DNA of 64,000 nucleotides from Alistipes montrealensis (GTDB taxonomy: Bacteria; Bacteroidota; Bacteroidia; Bacteroidales; Rikenellaceae): contig NZ_JAGYXY010000005.1 of the NCBI RefSeq assembly GCF_018362775.1, positions 1 to 64,000 of the forward strand. The letters run 5' to 3'. Positions 32,516-41,659 of the stretch are shown piece after piece. Every line of letters begins with the position of its first letter. Position 1 is the stretch's first letter. Under the pieces are notes generated by a model. That model worked only from the letters and a program-made list of their open reading frames with translations. It searched no databases and was not told the DNA's origin. A program made the translations under genes and the position numbers.

Positions 32516-34793
32516 CGTTCCGGCTCATCGAATACGGGGCGTCGCCGGGATTCACTCCGCGTCCTCGATTCGGTTCGGACTGCATGTCGAACCGGATACG
32601 AGCCCCCTTCACGAGGCCGGAATAATTCAGGAACGTCTTGTCATACGGCTTTCCGTCGATGGTCATTTTACCGACATAACGGTTCTCGGAGCTATTCTCC
32701 GGGGCGTCGATCTCGATCGTATTGCCGTTTTCGAGGTGGATGACGGCCTTGCGGAACAGCGGCGAGCCGACTGCGTATTCATCCGAACCGGGGCACACGG
32801 GATAGAACCCCAGCGCCGAGAAGACATACCACGCCGAAGTCTGTCCGTTGTCCTCGTCGCCGCAGTAGCCGTCGGGCTTGGCCGAGTAGAGGCGGTCCAT
32901 CACCTCGCGCGTCCACCACTGCGCCTTCCACGGCTGGCCGACGTAGTCATACAGGTAAATCATGTGCTGTGCGGGCTGGTTGCCGTGGGCGTAGTTGCCC
33001 ATGTTAGCCACCTGCATTTCAGTGATTTCGTGGATACGCACCCCGTAGTAACTGTCGTCGTAGATCGGCGGCACGACGAATACTGAATCGAGCATCTGCA
33101 CGAAGCCCTCCTTGCCGCCCATCAACTCCGCAAGCCCTTCGACATCGTGGAACACCGACCAGGTGTAGTGCCACGAGTTGCCTTCGGTGAAAGCGTCGCC
33201 CCACTTGTAGGGGCTGAAAGGCGACTGGAACGTCCCGTCGGCATTGCGTCCCCGCATCAGGCGGGTCTCGGGATCGAACAGGTTTTTATAGTTCTGCGAA
33301 GCCTTTTCCAGCATCGCAGCGTCGTCGGTTTTTCCCAGTTTTTTCGCCACCTGCGCGATACACCAGTCGTCGTAGGCGTATTCGAGCGTGCGGGCCGCAT
33401 TTTCGTTGATGCCGACATTATAGGGTACATACCCCAACGTGTTGTAATACGCGTGCCCGAGGCGGCCCGTGGAACTTACCGTGGGATGCACCGCCGTACG
33501 CCCGTGCAGCATCGCCTCGTAGAGCGTCGCAACGTCCCCCTCGGGAGTGATGCCTTTGAGAATGGCATCCGCCGCTACGGACGCCGAGTTGTTGCCCACC
33601 ATGCAGCCGCGGTGTCCGGGCGAAGCCCATTCGGGCAGGAAGCCGCTCTCACGGTAGGTATTGGCCAGGCCCGCCTGGATTTCGGCGTTGACCGAAGGGT
33701 AAACGAGGTTCAACAGCGGGAACAGGCTCCGAAACGTATCCCAGAAACCCGTGTCGGTATACATGTAACCCGGCAGCACCTCGCCGTTGTAGGGGCTGTA
33801 ATGGATTGGATTGCCCGCAGCGTCGATTTCGTAAAACTTGCGCGGGAAGAGCGTCGAACGGTAGAGGCACGAATAGAACGTGCGGTATTGTTCTTCGGAA
33901 CCGCCCGAGACCTCGATCGCTCCCAGCACCTCGTCCCAGCGCGCCTGGGCCTTCTCCTTCACCGCGTCGAACGAATCGTCGCCCAGTTCTCCCAGGTTAC
34001 GCACGGCCTGCTCTTCGGAGATAAACGACGAAGCCACACGGGCCGTGACCCGCTCGCCGCGGCGCGTGGTGAAATAGACGGCTGCCAGCGCATGACCGCC
34101 TTCGACCGACGAGCCGGCGATTTCCCGCTCCCCGTCGAACAGCTTGCTGCTCTCGATCGGTTTGTCGAAGCGGATGACGAAGTAATTGCGGAAATTGTCG
34201 GGGACGCCGCCGCTGTTGCGGGTCGTATAGCCCGCAACGGTCCGCTCGTCGAGCACCTTCACACAGGAACCGCGGTCGAAGGCGTCGATCACAACGCCGC
34301 TCTCGGCGCTTTCGGGAAAGGTGAAACGCAGGATCGCCGCACGCTCCGTCGGAGCCATTTCGGCCACAACGTCGTGGTCGGCGAGGTATACGCTGTAATA
34401 ATACGGCCGGGCTGTTTCCGACTGATGCGAAAACCAGCTCTGGCGGGCGTTCTCGTCGATCTTGTCCTTCCCGCGTACGGGCATCAGCGAAAATTGTCCG
34501 TAGTCGTTGATCCACGGCGAGGGCTGGTGCGTCTGCTTCAGGCCCCGGATCGTGTGGGCCCCGTAGGTATAAGCCCAGCCGTTGCCCATCTTACCCGTCT
34601 GCGGGGTCCAGAAGTTCATACCCCACGGCAGGGCCACCGCCGGATAGGTGTTGCCCGTCGAAAGCGTATAGTCCGACTGCGTGCCGACAAGCGTCGAGAC
34701 GTATTCCGAAGGCCGCAGAAGTTGCTCCTGCGGCGTGGTTTTGCAACAGGCGGAGGCAAGGACTGCGAGAGTCAGGATTGCGAGGTTTTTCAT
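32505..34793 (-). CDS. GH92 mannosidase-family lipoprotein with Gln at the catalytic-acid position
   Basis: A 762-residue lipoprotein with lipobox LASAC (Cys16). GH92 features include the N-terminal YVSTLVGTQSDYTLSTGNTY and PALPWGM-like VALPWGMNFW segments, and GDEDNGQTSAWYVFSALGFY, which holds the base region. In GH92 alpha-mannosidases the general acid is the Glu of GNEP; here the motif is HGNQP with Gln606. The two other GH92 proteins in this locus keep Glu. A Gln here is known from GH92 enzymes that hydrolyse mannose-1-phospho-6-mannose, where the phosphate leaving group needs no acid. So a role in uncapping phosphomannosyl glycans is inferred. It is the last gene of the PUL. Confidence 0.88.
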   Translation of the reverse strand: MKNLAILTLAVLASACCKTTPQEQLLRPSEYVSTLVGTQSDYTLSTGNTYPAVALPWGMNFWTPQTGKMGNGWAYTYGAHTIRGLKQTHQPSPWINDYGQFSLMPVRGKDKIDENARQSWFSHQSETARPYYYSVYLADHDVVAEMAPTERAAILRFTFPESAESGVVIDAFDRGSCVKVLDERTVAGYTTRNSGGVPDNFRNYFVIRFDKPIESSKLFDGEREIAGSSVEGGHALAAVYFTTRRGERVTARVASSFISEEQAVRNLGELGDDSFDAVKEKAQARWDEVLGAIEVSGGSEEQYRTFYSCLYRSTLFPRKFYEIDAAGNPIHYSPYNGEVLPGYMYTDTGFWDTFRSLFPLLNLVYPSVNAEIQAGLANTYRESGFLPEWASPGHRGCMVGNNSASVAADAILKGITPEGDVATLYEAMLHGRTAVHPTVSSTGRLGHAYYNTLGYVPYNVGINENAARTLEYAYDDWCIAQVAKKLGKTDDAAMLEKASQNYKNLFDPETRLMRGRNADGTFQSPFSPYKWGDAFTEGNSWHYTWSVFHDVEGLAELMGGKEGFVQMLDSVFVVPPIYDDSYYGVRIHEITEMQVANMGNYAHGNQPAQHMIYLYDYVGQPWKAQWWTREVMDRLYSAKPDGYCGDEDNGQTSAWYVFSALGFYPVCPGSDEYAVGSPLFRKAVIHLENGNTIEIDAPENSSENRYVGKMTIDGKPYDKTFLNYSGLVKGARIRFDMQSEPNRGRGVNPGDAPYSMSRNDCR

Positions 34794-34803
34794 CGTATTG
34801 CGT

Positions 34804-37800
34804 TTAGTTTATGGAGTTCAGCAGGTCTGTTTTCCCTTCGTTCACGAGTTTGAGTATCAACTCCCCGAACAGCGTATTTTGCCACGCGAACCATGCACGG
34901 GTGAAGTTCGCGGCATCGTGGCGCGAGAAGGATTCGTGCATGAAGCCCGTCCCGGCATCGGTCGTCATCAGGGCCACGATACAATCGCGGATTTCAGCGT
35001 CGTCGTCCGACGTGAAGGCCCGCATCATGATGCTCATGGGCCAGATCATTTCGACCCCGATATGCGGACCGCCGATACCCTCGCCTGCCGCGCCGCGCCA
35101 AAAATAAGGATTATCTCCGCTCCAAACAAATTTTCGGGTATTTTCGTAAACCGGATCGCCGCGATCGACATCGCCCAGGTAGGGCATTGCCAACAGCGAC
35201 GGCACGTTGGCGTCGTCCATCAACTGACGCGAACCGAAACCGTCGACCTCGAAGGCGTAGATTTTACCGTATTCGGGGTGCTCCACGACCGCATGTTTCT
35301 GCAACGCCTCTTCCACCTCGCCGGCCAGCGCCGTGCACTCCGCGGCAAGTTCCCGCTCGCCGTTCACCGCCGTCAGTATTTCGGCAGCCTTGCGCAGCGA
35401 CGTGACGGCCATGAAGTTCGACGGCACGAGGAATCCGAAGGTCGTGGCGTCGTCCGAGGGACGGAACGCCGAGACGATCAGCCCCACGGGTTTCACCGGG
35501 TTGCCGCGCCCCACGTGACAGCGGGTATCCAACTGGCGGTCGGTCGTACGCAGAAAGATGTAATCGCCCGGCCCTTCCTTCATCTGCTGCTCTTTCAAAG
35601 TTTTCACGATGTTGCGCATCGCCTCGACCCATTCGGCATCGAAGACCGACGCGTCGCCCGTGGTTTTCCAGTAATGGTGCGCAAGGCGCAGAGGATAACA
35701 GTGCGAGTCGATCTCCCATTTGCGCTCGAAAACCCAGGGACTTTGATCGTTGCCCGGATAGCCGACATCCTCGCCGTCACCCGTAGGGCCGACGTTGAAG
35801 GCATTAGCGTAAGGGTCGATATTGATCAGTTTCAACTGGCGGCGGATTACGCCCGCGATCATCTTCTGTAAGGCCGGGTCCTCATTGCACAACTGCACAT
35901 AGGGCCACACCTGCGCCCCCGAGTCGCGCAGCCACATGGCCGGAATGTCGCCTGTATAGACGTAGGTGTCGGGATTGCCCGCTTCGTCCTCGCCGTAATG
36001 CACCGTCGTGTCGAGCGTATTGGGAAAGCAGTTGGCGAACATCCACCGGAGGCGCTCGTTGGTCAGAAGACCGCATACGCGGGCGATCTCCCCTTCCACT
36101 GCTTCCGACTTAAAAAGCCGTTTTTCCTCCGCAGGACGCTGGTCGGCGTACGCCTCCGGTTCGTCGGGGCAGTACCATACCTTCTCTTCGGCCCCCATCT
36201 CGAAGCGCAACTCCCCGCCCTTCATCACGTCGGCATGACCGATCCAGGGCTTCGTGTAGGGTTGTCCGTTGAGCCAAACACGCTGGATATACTTGTTAAC
36301 GGCGGAGTTGTTCCCGGCCGTGATCGTGAACACGCCGCCCGGAACGCGGATTTCGGCCCGGTCGAACAAGGGCGAGCCGAACCAGTAGCGCCCTCCCGCA
36401 GGTTCGACTTCGTACATGCCCAGCGACGAGAGCACATACCAGGCCGACATCTGCCCCACGTCCTCGTTGCCCGACAAACCGTCCGGCCGGTCGTGGTACA
36501 AGGTCGTGAGCACCTCGCGGACCTTGTCGGCCGTTTTCCACGGCTGGCCCAGCATCGTGTAGAGGTAGAGGATATGGTGGCTCGGTTCGTTGCCGTGGGC
36601 GTACTGGCCGATCAGGCCCGAGATGTCGGGCGAAGTCTCGCCGCCCTCGACGACCGAACTGACCGTAAAGAGCGAGTCCAGTTTTTCGAGCATTTTCTCC
36701 CGGCTTCCGAACAACCCTTCGAGCCCTCGGACATCGTGCGGCGCCAGCCATGTATACTGCCAGGCATTGCCTTCGCAGTAATCGTCGGCGCGGTGTGTCG
36801 AAGCGAACGCATTGAACGGCGTGCGCCAGCCTTTTTTCGAATCCCTGCCCCGCATAAATCCCGTCTGCGGGTCGAAATAGTTGCGGTAGGAATGGCTGCG
36901 GGTTGTGAAGAGCTTCGCATCGGCCTCTTTGCCCAGCGCTTCGGCGGCACGCGCCGCCGCACCGTCGGCCAGCGCATACTCCATATCATAGGCGACGGCC
37001 TCGTTGAACATCTCGCAAGGGATGTAACCGTACTCCATCCGCAGGCCGTTGCCGCGGTCGGGGTTCATGGCCGTCTTACGGATCGCCTCGAAAGCCTTTT
37101 CCCGGTCAAAACCCCCGATGCCCTTTACGATGGCGTCGGCAACGGCCACAATACCCGGGTTGCCTACCATGCAGTCGGTCTCGTTGCCCCACAAGTGCCA
37201 CACCGGAAGGCGGCCCTGCTCGTCGGCGATATGCAGCATCGTCTGCACGATGTCGGGCATCTTTTCAGGATGCAGTACCGTCATCAGCGGCATTGCGGCC
37301 CGGTAGGTGTCCCACAGCGAGAAGGTCGTATAATTCGTGAACCCGGCGTTGCGGTGGATTTCATGGTCCGAGCCGTAGTAGTCGCCGTTCACGTCGCAGA
37401 AAACCGACGGGGCGATCATCGTATGGTAAAGGGCCGTGTAGAAAATGCGCCGGGCGGCATCGTCCGTGGTCGTGATCTTCACTTTCGACAACTCGGCGTT
37501 CCATTTCGCATCGGCAGCGGCGGCCGTAGCGTCGAAATTCCACCCGGGAAGCTCCGCGGCGAGGTTCGCTTTCGCGCCTTCGATACTCACGGGCGAAAGG
37601 GCCACCTTCAGCAGGATCGGCTCATTATCCGCCGTCTCGAGCTCCACACGCAGGTAGCGAGCCTTGACCGTAACGTCGTCGTCCTCCGGCCGGGCCTCTT
37701 CGGCATCGGGATAGGTGCAGTTTTTCACCGGCTTCGAGAACTCCGCCACGAAATAGACCCGCTGGTCTTTGGCCCAGCCCGTCGAATAACGGTAACCGCA

Positions 37801-38388
37801 TATCTGCTGCGGATTGTCCCCGATGACAAAAGCCGTCTCGGTAGCTTTGTCCCAGCAGCCGCCGTTCTCCAGGTCGAAGACCACGGCGGCCTTTTCAGAC
37901 GCGGGGAAGGTGTAGCGGTGAAATCCCACACGCTCCGTCGCAGTCATCTCGGCCGTAATTCCGTAGCGCGTCAGCGGAACCGAGTAATAACCGGGTTTCG
38001 TGATCTCCCGTGTACGGTCGGCGTAGGACCACAGGCCCGAGGCCGGGTCATTCTCCTCGCCGCGGGCATAGGTCACGTCCCCCGTAACGGGCATAACGGT
38101 AATGTCGAACAGGTCGCCGATACCCGTACCGGAGAGGTGTGTGTGCGAGAAGCCGATCACCGTCGAATCCGACACGTGGTAGCCCGAGCACCAGTCCCAC
38201 GTCTGAGGAATGCTCGTCGGCCCCACCTGCACCAGGCCGAACGGCACGTTGGCCCCCACGAAGACGTGGCCGTGGCCGCCCGTACCGATCTTCGGGTCCA
38301 CGAAGCGTGTTAAATCATTGTCCTCCGCAGACTGCGAGCAGGCTCCCAGCAGCAACGCAGCGGCGGTCAGTAGTTTTGTATGTTTCAT
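34804..38388 (-). CDS. GH92-GH125 fusion, surface or periplasmic alpha-mannosidase
   Basis: A 1194-residue lipoprotein (lipobox LLGAC, Cys17). Residues 25 to about 735 form a GH92 calcium-dependent exo-alpha-mannosidase. They include FVDPKIGTGGHGH, a WDWCSGYH segment, the catalytic acid Glu601 in HGNEPSHH and GNEDVGQMSAWYV. Residues about 755-1194 form a GH125 exo-alpha-1,6-mannosidase with YVYTGDIPAMWLRDSGAQVW, FAFDxDGxGS-like FEVDGFGSRQLMDDANVPSL and the C-terminal TGFMHESFSRHDAANFTRAW. One chain could remove alpha-1,2/1,3 branches and then the alpha-1,6 arm. The domains normally occur on separate proteins. It lies between two other GH92 genes in the operon. Confidence 0.9.
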   Translation of the reverse strand: MKHTKLLTAAALLLGACSQSAEDNDLTRFVDPKIGTGGHGHVFVGANVPFGLVQVGPTSIPQTWDWCSGYHVSDSTVIGFSHTHLSGTGIGDLFDITVMPVTGDVTYARGEENDPASGLWSYADRTREITKPGYYSVPLTRYGITAEMTATERVGFHRYTFPASEKAAVVFDLENGGCWDKATETAFVIGDNPQQICGYRYSTGWAKDQRVYFVAEFSKPVKNCTYPDAEEARPEDDDVTVKARYLRVELETADNEPILLKVALSPVSIEGAKANLAAELPGWNFDATAAAADAKWNAELSKVKITTTDDAARRIFYTALYHTMIAPSVFCDVNGDYYGSDHEIHRNAGFTNYTTFSLWDTYRAAMPLMTVLHPEKMPDIVQTMLHIADEQGRLPVWHLWGNETDCMVGNPGIVAVADAIVKGIGGFDREKAFEAIRKTAMNPDRGNGLRMEYGYIPCEMFNEAVAYDMEYALADGAAARAAEALGKEADAKLFTTRSHSYRNYFDPQTGFMRGRDSKKGWRTPFNAFASTHRADDYCEGNAWQYTWLAPHDVRGLEGLFGSREKMLEKLDSLFTVSSVVEGGETSPDISGLIGQYAHGNEPSHHILYLYTMLGQPWKTADKVREVLTTLYHDRPDGLSGNEDVGQMSAWYVLSSLGMYEVEPAGGRYWFGSPLFDRAEIRVPGGVFTITAGNNSAVNKYIQRVWLNGQPYTKPWIGHADVMKGGELRFEMGAEEKVWYCPDEPEAYADQRPAEEKRLFKSEAVEGEIARVCGLLTNERLRWMFANCFPNTLDTTVHYGEDEAGNPDTYVYTGDIPAMWLRDSGAQVWPYVQLCNEDPALQKMIAGVIRRQLKLINIDPYANAFNVGPTGDGEDVGYPGNDQSPWVFERKWEIDSHCYPLRLAHHYWKTTGDASVFDAEWVEAMRNIVKTLKEQQMKEGPGDYIFLRTTDRQLDTRCHVGRGNPVKPVGLIVSAFRPSDDATTFGFLVPSNFMAVTSLRKAAEILTAVNGERELAAECTALAGEVEEALQKHAVVEHPEYGKIYAFEVDGFGSRQLMDDANVPSLLAMPYLGDVDRGDPVYENTRKFVWSGDNPYFWRGAAGEGIGGPHIGVEMIWPMSIMMRAFTSDDDAEIRDCIVALMTTDAGTGFMHESFSRHDAANFTRAWFAWQNTLFGELILKLVNEGKTDLLNSIN

Positions 38389-40641
38389 CTATCTCTTGTT
38401 TTTAAGTTCGAAGGTCAGTTTGCCGCCGCGGAGCAGTTCGTCGTGGCTCAGGCGGTATTTTGTCAGGGGTTTTCCCCCGAGGGTCATTTTGTCGATATAT
38501 CCCTCGCCGCTTTTTTCGATCACGAGCGTTCCCCGTTCCGTGTCGATCTCGGCCCGGTCGAACGTCGGGGCTGTCAGCGTATAGAACGGTTCGCCAGGGC
38601 AGTCGGGGTAGAGGCCCAGCATCGTGAACACCGCCCAAGCCGACATCGTCCCCGTGTCGTCGTTGCCCGGGATGCCGTCGGGCCGGATTGTGAAGTATTT
38701 CTCCAGCAAACGCCGCGTTTCCCGCTGCGTGCGCCACTCCTCGCCCCGGAAGCGGCTGAACAAATAGGCATAAGCGATGTCGGGTTCGTTCGCCGGGTCG
38801 TACAACCCCTCGTCGAAGACCATTTGAAGCTTCTCGACGAATTTGCGTCGCCCGCCCATCAGCCGCACGAGTCCCTCCACGTCGTGCGGGACGTAGAACG
38901 TATAGTTCCATGCCGAGCCTTCGTGGAAGCCCGGAGCGGCCGTAAAGTTCTCGCCCGCCTTCGGGTCGAAGGGCGCAAGGAACGTCCCGTCGGGATTGAT
39001 CGGCCGCAGTGTCCCGCTCTCGGCGGAATAATAGTGTTTGTAACCCCTGGAACGATCGCGGAACAGCGCCGCGTCGTCCTTGTGTCCGAGCGAATCGGCC
39101 AGCAGCGACAGGGCTGCGTCGGCGACGTAGTATTCCAGCGCGTGCGAAACAGAGGTGTCGCCCGCAAGGTCCTTGGCATAGAATCCCAGCGGGATATAGC
39201 CCCGTTCGGCGTAGGGGTCGATGTCCGGACGCAGGCGGTTCTCCGCCCCGGGCGTCGTGGCCGACTTGCGCATCGCCTCGTAGGCCTTTGCCATGTCGAA
39301 ATCCCGAAGGCCCTTCATCCAGCTGTCGACGATCACCGGGATCGACGGGTCGCCCTCCATCGTGAAGGTCTCGCGCCCGTAAAGCTCCCATTTCGGAAGC
39401 CATCCCCACTCTTCGTACATGCCTACCATCGAGCGCAACATCTCCGCCTGCCGTTCGGGATAAACCAGCGTCAGCAACTGATGCAGGTTGCGGTAGGTAT
39501 CCCACAGCGAGAAGACCGTATAGCGGTCGCCGTCCGTGACGCCGACCTCGCCGCTCCGCTCCATCAGCGGGTATTCGCCGTTCACATCGCTCACAAGGTT
39601 CGGGTGGATCAGCGCGTGGTACAGCGCCGTATAGAACACTGTCTGCTGCTCCGCTGTGCCGCCTTCGACACGAATACGTCCCAGCACATCGTTCCAGCCC
39701 TTGCGCGTCTGTTCCCGGATCGCGTCGAACGTCGTGCCCGCGGGCTGTTCCGCATCGAGGTTCTTACGGGCGTTCTCCGTCGAGATATACGAAATGCCGA
39801 TCCGCACCTCTACCTGCCCGCCCTCCCCGAGGTCGCCGAATGTGAACCAGTAACCCACGTCGTCGCCCGACAGTTCGCGGCCGTATTCCGTATAGAGTTT
39901 ATAGCGGCCGTTGTCGGGGGTCCACTCCGCCTCCACGCCCGTCATCGCACGCTGTTTCTTCCAGTAGCCCGAAGCCGTCGGCGTCTTCGAAACGCGCAGC
40001 ACGAAATAGACCGGGAACACCGCCTGCGGGTTGTAGCAGAACGTACCCAGCAGTTTCGTGCCCTCGATCTCCGTGGCGCTCACGCGGCGCACCATCGCGC
40101 CGCTTTCGTTCGTAAGGCCCTCGCCCAGATTCAGCAGGATATGCCCTTCTCCCCCGGGGAATGTGTAGCGTTCCAGCGAGGTCCGCGCCGTGGCCGTGGC
40201 TTCGGCAAGGATGCCGTACTTCGTCAGCGTCGCGGAATAGTAGCCCGGCGAAGCCTTTTCGTCCTTATACGCCGTGCCGTACTTCCGGTAATCCACCTCC
40301 AGCGGTCCGGTCGTGGCCATAGTCAGCAGAGAACCCATCTCGGGGCATCCCACACCGCTCAGCGCACCGTGCGCAAAGCCCGTGAAGAACCGGTTGTGGT
40401 ATTCGTAGGGCGTGGACCACCAGCGCGCATCCTTGTCGTAGACGTTCGTATCGGACCCCATCACGTTGAACGGAACCACCGACATCATCCCGTGCGGCGT
40501 GACGGCCCCGGGATTCGTCGTCCCGAAGTTCGTCGTCCCGATAAACGGATCGACCCGATCGGCAGGTGTTTGGGCCCCGCACGGAGATGCGAACCCGGTT
40601 ACGGCGAGCGCAGCAACCAGGAGCGTTCGTCGCAAGGCCAT
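38389..40641 (-). CDS. GH92 exo-alpha-mannosidase
   Basis: A 750-residue exported protein with a type I-like signal peptide (RRTLLVAALAVTGFASPCGAQ). GH92 segments include RVDPFIGTTNFGTTNPG, the catalytic acid Glu619 in ANEPDIAYAY, and GNDDTGTMSAWAVFTMLGLY. The NEPDIAYAYLF version is typical of a different GH92 subgroup from its two neighbours, so the three enzymes probably cut different linkages. I use the ATG at 40641, which overlaps the GH130 stop, rather than the GTG one codon upstream. It begins where GH130 ends and is followed directly by the GH92-GH125 gene. Confidence 0.9.
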   Translation of the reverse strand: MALRRTLLVAALAVTGFASPCGAQTPADRVDPFIGTTNFGTTNPGAVTPHGMMSVVPFNVMGSDTNVYDKDARWWSTPYEYHNRFFTGFAHGALSGVGCPEMGSLLTMATTGPLEVDYRKYGTAYKDEKASPGYYSATLTKYGILAEATATARTSLERYTFPGGEGHILLNLGEGLTNESGAMVRRVSATEIEGTKLLGTFCYNPQAVFPVYFVLRVSKTPTASGYWKKQRAMTGVEAEWTPDNGRYKLYTEYGRELSGDDVGYWFTFGDLGEGGQVEVRIGISYISTENARKNLDAEQPAGTTFDAIREQTRKGWNDVLGRIRVEGGTAEQQTVFYTALYHALIHPNLVSDVNGEYPLMERSGEVGVTDGDRYTVFSLWDTYRNLHQLLTLVYPERQAEMLRSMVGMYEEWGWLPKWELYGRETFTMEGDPSIPVIVDSWMKGLRDFDMAKAYEAMRKSATTPGAENRLRPDIDPYAERGYIPLGFYAKDLAGDTSVSHALEYYVADAALSLLADSLGHKDDAALFRDRSRGYKHYYSAESGTLRPINPDGTFLAPFDPKAGENFTAAPGFHEGSAWNYTFYVPHDVEGLVRLMGGRRKFVEKLQMVFDEGLYDPANEPDIAYAYLFSRFRGEEWRTQRETRRLLEKYFTIRPDGIPGNDDTGTMSAWAVFTMLGLYPDCPGEPFYTLTAPTFDRAEIDTERGTLVIEKSGEGYIDKMTLGGKPLTKYRLSHDELLRGGKLTFELKNKR

Positions 40642-41648
40642 CACAGGATGTTGTTTTTCTTCGTGAACTCGATAATTTCAGGGATATAGCCGAACGCAAG
40701 GCCCGTAACCGTATCCGCGCAGCCGTAGTAGACCGCAACGCGCCCCGTCGCGGGGTCGTGCAGCGCGGCGCACGGGAACGTAACGTTCGGAACGTCCCCC
40801 GTCAGTTCGTAAATCTCCCGCGGAGAGATCAGGTAGGGACCGCTCCGTGCCAGGACCTTCCAAGGCTCGTCGAGGTCGAGCAACGCCGAGCCGAAAGCAT
40901 AGACGTAACCGTTACACGAGCGAAGCACCCCGTGGTAGAACAGCAGCCAGCCCTCCGAGGTCTCGATAGGAACCGGACCCGCGCCGACCTTCATGCACTG
41001 CCACGCCGACACCTCGAAAGCCGCCGGAGACATCACATGCCGGTGGCGGCCCCAGAACTCCATATCCGGGCTCTCCGAGTAGAAGATGTCCCCGAAAGCC
41101 GTATGGCCGTTGTCGCTCGGGCGCGAAAGCATCGCGAACTTACCGCCGATCTTACGCGGGAACAACACCCCGTTGCGGTTGAACGGAATAAAGGCGTTCT
41201 CGAGCTGGTGGAAGGTCTCGAAATCATCCGTCCATGCGATGCCTATCGTCGGGCCGTGGTAGCCGTTGCACCACGTGACGTAATACTTGTCCTCGATCTT
41301 CGCAACGCGCGGATCGTAACCATAGACCCATTCCCCGATCTCGGCGTCTGCGCCCGTCAGGCGGAAATCAGCCTCCTCGATGTCCCACGCGATGCCGTCC
41401 ACCGAGAAGCCCACATGGATACGCATGCGGCGATTGGTGTCGTCGCAGCGGAAAACTCCCGCATAGTTGTATTTCCCCTTCCGAAACGGCACGACCGCCG
41501 AGTTGAAAACCGAGTTCGAGGTCGCAAGTGCGTCCCGACCGATGATCGGGTTCGCAGAATAGCGCCACAGCACCTCTTTGGAGCCTGCGGGACGCTCTTC
41601 CCAAGGCATATCGGGCAGATTCGCGCCCGTAATTTTCAGATTGTTCAT
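40641..41648 (-). CDS. GH130 mannoside phosphorylase (probable beta-1,4-mannosyl-GlcNAc phosphorylase)
   Basis: A 335-residue cytoplasmic protein with no signal peptide. [41 protein letters not shown] and [16 protein letters not shown] are close to the GH130 enzymes that phosphorolyse Man-beta-1,4-GlcNAc in Bacteroides (BT1033 type). They yield mannose 1-phosphate and GlcNAc. Asp in GYDPR is the likely catalytic acid region. With a cytoplasmic phosphorylase and a dedicated MFS importer in the same locus, the N-glycan core disaccharide is the likely substrate. Its stop overlaps the next gene's start. Confidence 0.88.
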   Translation of the reverse strand: MNNLKITGANLPDMPWEERPAGSKEVLWRYSANPIIGRDALATSNSVFNSAVVPFRKGKYNYAGVFRCDDTNRRMRIHVGFSVDGIAWDIEEADFRLTGADAEIGEWVYGYDPRVAKIEDKYYVTWCNGYHGPTIGIAWTDDFETFHQLENAFIPFNRNGVLFPRKIGGKFAMLSRPSDNGHTAFGDIFYSESPDMEFWGRHRHVMSPAAFEVSAWQCMKVGAGPVPIETSEGWLLFYHGVLRSCNGYVYAFGSALLDLDEPWKVLARSGPYLISPREIYELTGDVPNVTFPCAALHDPATGRVAVYYGCADTVTGLAFGYIPEIIEFTKKNNIL

Positions 41649-41659
41649 AGTTTTATTTT

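Noticed and set aside
35998-40689. Two plus-strand frames of about 770 codons each over the GH92 genes
   Set aside because: Antisense to enzymes with intact catalytic motifs; they end or begin at no sensible signal.
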